Positions 24,245 through 30,233 of a stretch of 32,005 nt of DNA are shown in pieces (the first letter of the stretch is position 1; every line of letters begins with the position of its first letter). This stretch comes from Microbacterium azadirachtae (GTDB lineage: Bacteria; Actinomycetota; Actinomycetes; Actinomycetales; Microbacteriaceae), in NCBI RefSeq assembly GCF_000956545.1, contig NZ_JYIT01000049.1, forward strand, positions 1 to 32,005, in the 5' to 3' direction. The translations under genes were made by a program, and so were the position numbers. A model generated the notes under the pieces. It did no database searches, was not told the DNA's origin, and worked only from the letters and a program-made list of their open reading frames with translations.

Positions 24245-24512
24245 GTCGGCTCCTTCGCTCGGGTGACGAGGCATGCGTGCGCGCCCGGGGGACGGTGTCG
24301 GAGCGGGGTGGCTCCGGCAGACGGACGCATGCGATGTGCGGACTCTGCGAGTCTGCCCGCTCGGGGTCCTGCGCGGCTTGCCCGGGAGCGAAGGACGATG
24401 GTGCCAGCGCGCACACCCGCGTCCGTCCACCTCGTCACCGGCCGCCGCGGCGGAGCAGGATGGCGGAGCGGAGGCGATCCCCTCACCGTCTCCCGCACGG
24501 AAGGGAGCGTCG
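24245..24512. promoter_or_regulatory. 268-base divergent control region (APC permease / SDR)
   Basis: No gene is supported here. The region must hold both divergent promoters, but I see no strong -35/-10 pair. An 8-bp inverted repeat GCATGCGT (24271-24278) / ACGCATGC (24325-24332), 46 bases apart, could be a pair of regulator half-sites. No regulator gene adjoins the locus. Confidence 0.35.
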
Positions 24513-25259
24513 ATGGAGCTGCAGCTGCAGGGCAGGACCGCCCTGGTCACCGGTGCCGCCGGCGGGATCGGCCGTGCGGTCGCGCAGGCGCTCGCCGCCG
24601 AGGGCGTGCGGGTCGCGCTGCTGGACCGCTCGGCCGCGGGCCTGGAAGACACCGCCGCGCTGTGCGCCGGATCCGTCCCTCTCGTCGCCGACGTGACGGA
24701 CGAGCAGGAGGTCGCCGAGGCGGTCGCCGCCGCGGTGGGGACGCTGGGCGCACTGCACATCGTCGTGTGCTGTGCGGGGATCTCCGGTCCGGTCGGAACC
24801 GGGGTCGAGCAGACGTCGCTCGCCGACTGGCAGCGGGTCTTCGCCGTGAACGTGACCGGGGCGTTCCTCGTCGTGCGGGCGGCGCTCCCGGCGCTGCGCG
24901 CGGCGCCCGACGCAGCCGTCGTGCTGGTGGCGAGCGATTCCGCCTTCGTCGCGTCACCGGGCATGGCCGCGTACTGCGCGTCGAAGGCGGCGCTCGTGCA
25001 GTTCGGCCGCGCCCTCAGCGTCGATCTCGCGGGCGACGACGTGCGCGTCACGAGCGTGTCGCCGTCGGTCGTGGACACCCCGATGAGCCGCGGCGATCTC
25101 GGAGACGACGCGTTCTCCGCGCCGGATTTCCCCGTGCAGAGCGCGGAGGAGGTCGCCGCTCATGTCGTCTACCTCGCCTCCCCTCGGGCCCGCGCGGTGA
25201 ACGGATCCGGGATCCTCAGCGACTTCGGCTACTCCGCGCGGTCCGGGTTCCCGGCCTGA
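24513..25259 (+). CDS. Short-chain dehydrogenase/reductase (first of two)
   Basis: The 248-residue protein is a classical SDR. Cofactor motif TGAAGGIG spans 13-20, with Asp38 of LLDRS at the end of the second strand suggesting NAD(H) preference. CCAG replaces the usual NNAG. The catalytic residues are Ser141, Tyr154 and Lys158 (YCASK). It oxidises or reduces a hydroxyl/carbonyl of an unknown metabolite. ATG follows AAGGGAG. It is divergent from the APC permease operon and 58 bases upstream of a second SDR, with which it is probably co-transcribed. Confidence 0.88.
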   Translation: MELQLQGRTALVTGAAGGIGRAVAQALAAEGVRVALLDRSAAGLEDTAALCAGSVPLVADVTDEQEVAEAVAAAVGTLGALHIVVCCAGISGPVGTGVEQTSLADWQRVFAVNVTGAFLVVRAALPALRAAPDAAVVLVASDSAFVASPGMAAYCASKAALVQFGRALSVDLAGDDVRVTSVSPSVVDTPMSRGDLGDDAFSAPDFPVQSAEEVAAHVVYLASPRARAVNGSGILSDFGYSARSGFPA

Positions 25260-25317
25260 CCATGCCGCATCCCCCTGCTTCCTCCCTGCATCCCGCATTT
25301 CCCCGACAGGAGACCTC

Positions 25318-26124
25318 ATGACCATCAACGGATCCACCGGACGCGTCGTCGTCATCACCGGCGGCGGCACCGGCATCGGCGCCGCGATCGCGGCCCGCTA
25401 CGCGAGCGAAGGGGCGCACGTCGTGGTCGTCGGCCGGCGCGAGGAGCCCCTGCGCGAGGTCGAGCGCGCGGTCGGGGCCCACCCCGTGATCGCCGACGCC
25501 GCCTCGACCGAGGATGCGAGGCGCGCCGTGGCCGAGGTGCTGGCGACGTTCGGGCGCATCGATGTGCTCGTCGCCAATGCGGGCGGCCACGGCTTCGCCC
25601 CGGTGGGGGAGACGGATGACGCCGGATGGGAGGCGGCGATCCGCGCCAACCTCACCACGGCGTTCGTCATGGCGCGCGAGGCGCTCCCCGCGCTCATCGA
25701 GGCGAAGGGGCAGATCGTGGTGATCTCTTCGCTCGCGGGCCTGTTCGCCGGTCCCTCGGTCGCGGGCTACACGGTGGGCAAGCACGCGCTGATCGGGCTC
25801 ACCCGCACGCTCGCCCGCGACTACGGCAAGCACGGCGTGCGCGTGAACGCGGTGTGCCCCGGCTGGGTGCAGACCCCGATGGCGGATGAGGAGATGGACG
25901 AGTTCGCCGCGCACGCGGGCTTGACCTCGCGGGAGGAGGCGTATGCCACGGTGACCGCGGACGTGCCGCTGCACCGGCCGGCGCAGCCCGCCGAGATCGC
26001 GGCCGTGGTGCGGTTCCTCGGCTCGAGCGAGTCGTCGTACATGACCGGATCCGTGCTGGTCGTCGATGGCGGCGCGCACATCGTCGACCTCCCCACGACC
26101 GCGTTCGAGCACGCCGGGATGTGA
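25318..26124 (+). CDS. Short-chain dehydrogenase/reductase (second of two)
   Basis: The 268-residue protein is another classical SDR. It has TGGGTGIG (14-21), NAGG (87-90), Asn111, Ser138 and the YTVGK pair Tyr151/Lys155, plus VNAVCPGWVQTPM and the C-terminal VVDGGAH typical of the family. Arg40/Arg41 (VVVGRRE) after the second strand favour NADP(H). ATG follows ACAGGAGACCTC. Two distinct SDRs of opposite apparent cofactor preference in one operon could interconvert a substrate's stereochemistry or act in successive steps. A hairpin follows at 26127-26141. Confidence 0.9.
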   Translation: MTINGSTGRVVVITGGGTGIGAAIAARYASEGAHVVVVGRREEPLREVERAVGAHPVIADAASTEDARRAVAEVLATFGRIDVLVANAGGHGFAPVGETDDAGWEAAIRANLTTAFVMAREALPALIEAKGQIVVISSLAGLFAGPSVAGYTVGKHALIGLTRTLARDYGKHGVRVNAVCPGWVQTPMADEEMDEFAAHAGLTSREEAYATVTADVPLHRPAQPAEIAAVVRFLGSSESSYMTGSVLVVDGGAHIVDLPTTAFEHAGM

Positions 26125-26126
26125 CG

Positions 26127-26141
26127 GACCGCGCCGCGGTC
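26127..26141 (+). terminator. Hairpin after the SDR operon
   Basis: GACCGC (26127-26132) and GCGGTC (26136-26141) pair perfectly around a 3-nt loop, two bases after the SDR stop. It abuts the next gene's -10 box. Confidence 0.5.
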
Positions 26142-26147
26142 TAGGCT
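26142..26147 (+). promoter_or_regulatory. -10 box (TAGGCT) of the leaderless DUF3465 gene
   Basis: TAGGCT followed by seven bases reaches the GTG start at 26155 exactly where transcription should begin, and no ribosome-binding site is present. Confidence 0.55.
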
Positions 26148-26154
26148 GGGCGCC

Positions 26155-26655
26155 GTGGCGCGGAGGGTGAGAGGGACGACGATCGCCGTCGTGGTGGTGG
26201 TCGCGGTGCTCGCGCTCCTCGCCGTCGGGTCGGGGCGGTTCGCCGCCGGTCCTCCCGCAGCGGTCGCCACCTCGTCGCCGGCGGTGGCCGGAGCCGGCGC
26301 GACCCGATCGCCGGGAGGCTCCGCGCAGGATCCGGTCCGCGTCCTGTTCGAGCAGCAGCGCAGCGGCGTGGAGGTGCAGGGGACGGGCGTGGTCTCGCGC
26401 ATCCTGCCGGATGACGACGACGGGTCCCGGCATCAGAAGTTCCTCCTCACCACTCCGTCCGGAGTCTCGATCCTCATCGCCCACAACATCGACATCGCCC
26501 CGCGCCTGGACGGGCTGTCGAAGGGCGATCGGGTCGACTTCCTCGGCGACTACGAGTGGAGCGACAAGGGCGGCACGGTGCACTGGACGCACCACGACCC
26601 GTCCGGTCGGCATCAGGCGGGCTGGCTCCGCTGGAACGGGCGCACCTTCTCCTGA
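26155..26655 (+). CDS. DUF3465 protein, membrane-anchored
   Basis: The 166-residue protein opens with MARRVRG and a single hydrophobic helix (about 9-28), so it is either membrane-anchored or secreted with an uncleaved anchor. An Ala/Pro/Ser-rich linker runs to about 55. The remainder matches DUF3465, with the conserved ILPDDDDGSRHQKFLL, GVSILIAHNIDIAPRLDGL, FLGDYEWSDKGGTVHWTHHD and GRHQAGWL. The family is thought to be OB-fold-like; its function is not established. The dense His/Asp/Trp motif WTHHD hints at metal or nucleic-acid binding, which is inference. The GTG start appears leaderless. Confidence 0.85.
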   Translation: MARRVRGTTIAVVVVVAVLALLAVGSGRFAAGPPAAVATSSPAVAGAGATRSPGGSAQDPVRVLFEQQRSGVEVQGTGVVSRILPDDDDGSRHQKFLLTTPSGVSILIAHNIDIAPRLDGLSKGDRVDFLGDYEWSDKGGTVHWTHHDPSGRHQAGWLRWNGRTFS

Positions 26656-26674
26656 CGTCGGCGGCCCCGGCCGA

Positions 26675-27469
26675 TCAGGCCTCGGGCGGCGGTCCCGGCT
26701 CCGCGGGCGAGCGTGTCGGGCCGGTAGACGCTTCGCCGCGCGCGGTGGTCGGCGCGACGGCGGCCGGCGCCATCGCCGCGAGCGTCGCCCGGAGCTCGGC
26801 GATCTCCGTGCGCAGCGCGTCGACGTGCGCGACAGTGGCCGCCTGCCGGCTGGTGTTCTCCTCGGAGAGCTGCTCGACGATCCAGGAGGCGAAGGTCGCG
26901 GTGACGACACCGAGCAGGGCGATGCCGCTGAGCATGAGGCCGACGGCGATGATCCGTCCCTGGAGGGTGATCGGCGCCAGATCGCCGTAGCCCACCGTGG
27001 TGATGGTCGCGAACGCCCACCAGATCGCGTCGCCGAACGTCGAGATGCTGCCGCCGCCGGCTCGCTCGGCGTCGAGCACGGCGAGCGAGGCGACGTAGAC
27101 GAGCAGCAGCGTGGCGCTGGTCACGTAGATCACGATCTGGCCGCGGACCGCCCGTCCCGCGGTGCGCTGGAGCACGGTGAGGAGGGTGACCACGCGCAGC
27201 ACCCGCAGCGGGCGGAGCATGGGCAGCACGACCGTCGCCAGGTTGAACAGGTGCGTCAGGAACCAGTGCCACCGGCGCGGCGCGAGCGCCAGGCTCACGA
27301 TGTAGTCGATCAGGAAGGTTCCCCACGACACCCAGAGCAGGTCCTCCAGGAGCGCGCCGACGTCGCCCTTCGGATCCACGATCACCTGGATCGAGTAGGT
27401 GACGAGGAACAGGAGGGACGCGACGATGAGCGGCCACTCGGTGATCCGCCGCCAGCGTTCCAACGTCAT
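26675..27469 (-). CDS. Voltage-sensor-type potassium channel
   Basis: The 264-residue protein has six hydrophobic segments in the order of a voltage-gated K+ channel subunit. The selectivity filter TTVGYGD (157-163) follows the pore helix AIWWAFATI. An S4-like helix RPLRVLRVVTLLTVLQR (86-102) carries Arg at three-residue steps (86, 89, 92). The cytoplasmic C-terminus contains a helix (about 195-235, likely coiled coil, HVDALRTEIAELRATL) and a Pro/Ala-rich tail. It would mediate K+ flux across the plasma membrane, probably as a tetramer. The ATG follows TACGAT plus six bases, so it is probably leaderless. No RCK domain is present. Confidence 0.9.
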   Translation of the reverse strand: MTLERWRRITEWPLIVASLLFLVTYSIQVIVDPKGDVGALLEDLLWVSWGTFLIDYIVSLALAPRRWHWFLTHLFNLATVVLPMLRPLRVLRVVTLLTVLQRTAGRAVRGQIVIYVTSATLLLVYVASLAVLDAERAGGGSISTFGDAIWWAFATITTVGYGDLAPITLQGRIIAVGLMLSGIALLGVVTATFASWIVEQLSEENTSRQAATVAHVDALRTEIAELRATLAAMAPAAVAPTTARGEASTGPTRSPAEPGPPPEA

Positions 27470-27475
27470 GCGCGC

Positions 27476-27481
27476 ATCGTA
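27476..27481 (-). promoter_or_regulatory. -10 box (TACGAT) of the leaderless K+ channel gene
   Basis: On the minus strand TACGAT is followed by six bases and then the ATG at 27469, with no ribosome-binding site. Confidence 0.45.
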
Positions 27482-27483
27482 CG

Positions 27484-27500
27484 CCCGCGCGGACCGCGGG
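27484..27500 (-). terminator. Hairpin downstream of the VOC gene
   Basis: CCCGCG (27484-27489) and CGCGGG (27495-27500) pair around a 5-nt loop, 15 bases past the VOC stop on the minus strand and just upstream of the channel's -10 box. Confidence 0.4.
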
Positions 27501-27515
27501 ACGGTGCGGGGCGCC

Positions 27516-27941
27516 TCAGCCGACCTCGTCGCGTGTCCTCTTCGTCATCGCGATCATCTCGGGCGACGGTTCGCTGAGCGCGATGATGTTGCCCTCGCTG
27601 TCGCTGAACCACGCGCCGCGGGTGTCTCCGAGCTGCGCGATCCCGTCGACGGTCTTCAGCCCCGGGAAGTCGTACTCGTGGAACACGACCCCGTGCGTGC
27701 GCAGGGCGGTCGCGTCGCGGTCGAGGTCGTCGGTGACCAGATTGAAGGCGGTGTTCTGCGCGGTGCCCGCGAAGCCGGTCAGGTACACGAGCACGACGAC
27801 GCCGCCGACGTCGTAGAACACGTTGCCGGACGCGGCGTCCTCGTGGATCGGGTCCCGGCCCAGCACGTCGTGCCACCAGGCCTTCGCGCGGTCGAGGTCC
27901 GCCGCCGGAAGCACGGCCGTGGCCATGAGGTTCTCGAACAT
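27516..27941 (-). CDS. VOC-superfamily (glyoxalase/bleomycin-resistance-like) protein
   Basis: This 141-residue protein has the two-module beta-alpha-beta-beta-beta layout of vicinal oxygen chelate proteins. The N-terminal module is ATAVLPAADLDRAKAWWHDVLG, followed by a strand region with YDVGGVVVLVYLTG. The C-terminal module contains GIAQLGDTRGAWFSDSEGNIIALSEPSP, the usual 'F.DPdGN...L' ending with metal-ligand Glu. Members range from dioxygenases to drug-binding resistance proteins, so no function is assigned. It precedes the K+ channel on the same strand but is separated by a hairpin. The start is ATG with only a GGGGAT stretch upstream. Confidence 0.82.
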   Translation of the reverse strand: MFENLMATAVLPAADLDRAKAWWHDVLGRDPIHEDAASGNVFYDVGGVVVLVYLTGFAGTAQNTAFNLVTDDLDRDATALRTHGVVFHEYDFPGLKTVDGIAQLGDTRGAWFSDSEGNIIALSEPSPEMIAMTKRTRDEVG

Positions 27942-28057
27942 GATGATCCCCAGTCCGGGGACACGTCATTCCCCACGCCGGCCCAGCACGGCGCTGTGGC
28001 GATCAGGGCGCGCGAAAGCGGTCCCCGAGCGCATCGTACCGCCGGGACCGGCGCGGA

Positions 28058-28079
28058 GGAAGAGCGTCCGCGCTCTTCC
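28058..28079 (-). terminator. Hairpin downstream of the DUF222-HNH gene
   Basis: GGAAGAGCG (28058-28066) and CGCTCTTCC (28071-28079) form a perfect 9-bp stem with a TCCG tetraloop, about ten bases past the HNH gene stop on the minus strand. Confidence 0.7.
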
Positions 28080-28088
28080 GGCTTCGGT

Positions 28089-29432
28089 TCAGAACGGGGC
28101 GGCGTCCGGTGGCGGGTAGGGGTCTGTGGTGGTGAAGGTGACGGGTGCGGGCGGGGTGTCGATGTAGGTGCGCCCGGTGGGGCTGGTCCATTCGAGGATC
28201 CCGGCGCCGCGTTGTGTGACGGTCCAGGAGGTGTGGTGTTTGAGGACGTGGTGTCGTCGGCAGAGGCCGGCGAGGTTGCCCGCGTCGGTCAGCCCGCCGT
28301 GTGCCGCGTCGATGGTGTGGTCGAGGTCGTGTGCGCTCGGGGGGAGCCCGCAGGTCGGGAACCGGCAGCGGGCGTCCCGGGCGTGCAGCAGGCGGCGCAG
28401 ATCTGCGCCGGGCCGGTACCGATCCACCGCGAGGACCCCGCCGGTGACGGGGTGGGTCAGTACCCGTTCCCAGGAGGTGACGTCGCCGGCGAGGATCCGT
28501 GCCGTGTCCGTGTCGATCGGGGGCCCGCCGGTGAGCTCGCCAGGTTGCTCCTCCCGACCACCGGAGCCGGTGGTCGCGTTGATCAGGGTGAGCACGGGGA
28601 CCGTGACCTCGACACGCGCGTGGATCGCACCCAGCAATCCCGCGGTGGTGTCGTGTCCGGACGGGGTGCCGGTGAGCAGCACATCCGCGCACAGGTCCGC
28701 CCGCAGCTGGTCGGTCGTGCGATCATCGGCCGGGTCGCCGAGCGCTTCGGGTGCCGTCTCGCCCCGCACGGCGCGGGTGTTCGCGGTCGTGACCTCGTGG
28801 GCCTGCTGGGTGAGGCGGTCGTAGATCCCGTCGACGATCGCGGCGGAATGGATCAGCCCGAGCAGTTTCTGCCCGTCGCCGAGGTCCTCCCGCCACACCC
28901 GACGCTGGGCCTGCGCGACCCGGTGTCGCTCGGTCAGAGACCGTGGTGCGAGGCGTTCCGCGACCCGCTGCACCACGGCCTTCGCCCGGTGCGGGGTCTC
29001 GCCCTCCGACGCGGCGACCGCGACCGCCTCGAACTCCGCCCGGACGGCGTCACTCAACCGTGCCCCCGCGTCCTGGATCTGCCGCACGTGCGGCAGCCCG
29101 ATCCGCGCCTCCGCGAACGCCCGCATCGTCTCGGGGAACCGGTGCACGAGCTCCGCCGCCTGCGACATCCGCCCCTGCACGACCCGATCCGACATGTGCA
29201 GCACGGCCGCGAGCTCCGCCGCCACCGACCGATGCGCCAGCTCCGCCGAGGGCCCGTGCTCCAGGGAGCCGGCGAGATCGTCGGCGATCCGGTGCGCGAC
29301 GGCGAGGAAGCCCTCCTTCACCGCCTGCAGGCGGACGATCGACGCCTCCGTCGCCCGCAGACCGCTCACCACAGCGTCCAGCAGCCTGGCCGGGTCGACA
29401 CCCGGATCCGCCATCGCCATGGAGTTCGTCAT
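28089..29432 (-). CDS. DUF222-HNH endonuclease (13E12-repeat type)
   Basis: The 447-residue protein has an N-terminal all-helical DUF222 domain (about 10-300) and a C-terminal HNH nuclease domain. The HNH motif is Asp371-His372 in DLDHTIDAAHGG, Asn386 in DAGNLAGLC and His394/His395. Cys356/Cys361 (CRFPTC) and Cys391 form a likely structural zinc site. Such proteins are multicopy in many Microbacterium-type genomes and are often counted as mobile or selfish elements. I chose ATG 29432 over TTG 29444. Near its 3' end it uses AAA, CAA, GAA, ACA and CGA codons that its neighbours avoid, suggesting separate ancestry. No terminal inverted repeats or target-site duplication were found. Confidence 0.88.
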   Translation of the reverse strand: MTNSMAMADPGVDPARLLDAVVSGLRATEASIVRLQAVKEGFLAVAHRIADDLAGSLEHGPSAELAHRSVAAELAAVLHMSDRVVQGRMSQAAELVHRFPETMRAFAEARIGLPHVRQIQDAGARLSDAVRAEFEAVAVAASEGETPHRAKAVVQRVAERLAPRSLTERHRVAQAQRRVWREDLGDGQKLLGLIHSAAIVDGIYDRLTQQAHEVTTANTRAVRGETAPEALGDPADDRTTDQLRADLCADVLLTGTPSGHDTTAGLLGAIHARVEVTVPVLTLINATTGSGGREEQPGELTGGPPIDTDTARILAGDVTSWERVLTHPVTGGVLAVDRYRPGADLRRLLHARDARCRFPTCGLPPSAHDLDHTIDAAHGGLTDAGNLAGLCRRHHVLKHHTSWTVTQRGAGILEWTSPTGRTYIDTPPAPVTFTTTDPYPPPDAAPF

Positions 29433-29460
29433 GCCCCCATCCAACCCGGAGGCACCGACA

Positions 29461-29472
29461 TTCCCCGGGGAA
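29461..29472. repeat. 12-bp perfect palindrome upstream of the HNH gene
   Basis: TTCCCCGGGGAA is a perfect palindrome 28 bases upstream of the HNH start, in the 108-base gap between the HNH and livF genes. It could be an operator or a recognition site; chance cannot be excluded. Confidence 0.4.
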
Positions 29473-29540
29473 AATCGCAGCTCAGAGGATGGAAAACGTC
29501 CACCTGGGACACACTGGCGCAGCGGCCGCGACAGTCGGGC

Positions 29541-30233
29541 CTAACCCCCGAGGTACGCGCGGTGCAGCAGCTGCGGATCCGCCTGCAGATCCTCCGCCGT
29601 CCCCTGGAACGACACGTGGCCTCCGGCGACGACGACCGCCTCCTGGGCGATGCCCAGCGCGAGTTGCGTGAACTGCTCCACGAGCAGCACGCCCACCCCG
29701 GACTCGGCGATCGACTGCACGATCGGCACCAGCCGCATGAACACGACCGGGGCGAGCCCCAGCGACATCTCGTCGATGAGGAGGATCTTCGGCTTCGCCG
29801 CGAACGCCCGGGCGAGCACCACCATCTGCTGCTCTCCGCCGGAGAGCAGGGCGGTCGGGGAGTCGATGCGCTTCTCCAGCTCGGGGAACGGCGCGAGCGC
29901 CGCCTCGAGCTCCGCCGGGGTGCGGGCCGTCAGCGACAGGTTCTCGCGCACCGTGAGGGACGGGAACACCGCCCGCCCCTGCTCGATGTGCACGATCCCT
30001 CGCCGAGCCCTCGCGACGCGGGACATCCGGTCGATGCGCTCGCCGTCGAGCGACAGCGTCCCCGCGGAGTGGCCGACGACGCCCGAGATCGACTCGATGA
30101 GGCTCGTCTTCCCTGCGCCGTTGGGGCCCACCAGGGCGAGCACCTCGCCGCCGCGCACGGTCAGCGAGACGCCCGAGATGACGGGGCCCGCGCCGCGGCT
30201 GACGGCGACCGCGTCCAGCACCAGTTCGCTCAT
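29541..30233 (-). CDS. livF: Branched-chain amino acid-type ABC ATPase (LivF)
   Basis: The 230-residue ATPase has Walker A GPNGAGKTS (36-44), signature LSGGEQQMVVLARAF (130-144) and Walker B ILLIDEMSLGLAP (150-162), with Met where Pro is usual after Asp-Glu. The LivF-type ending VSFQGTAEDLQ...LHRAYLGG is present. It overlaps the livM-livG fusion gene by four bases (ATGA) and should form a heterodimeric motor with its ATPase domain. The family imports branched-chain amino acids, urea, short amides or aromatic acids. The binding protein and LivH permease, needed for a guess at substrate, would lie beyond the right edge. Confidence 0.9.
   Translation of the reverse strand: MSELVLDAVAVSRGAGPVISGVSLTVRGGEVLALVGPNGAGKTSLIESISGVVGHSAGTLSLDGERIDRMSRVARARRGIVHIEQGRAVFPSLTVRENLSLTARTPAELEAALAPFPELEKRIDSPTALLSGGEQQMVVLARAFAAKPKILLIDEMSLGLAPVVFMRLVPIVQSIAESGVGVLLVEQFTQLALGIAQEAVVVAGGHVSFQGTAEDLQADPQLLHRAYLGG

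Noticed and set aside
24271..24332. 8-bp inverted repeat GCATGCGT/ACGCATGC as a firm operator
   Set aside because: Arms are short and 46 bases apart, with no adjoining regulator gene; noted only as a possibility in the control-region entry.
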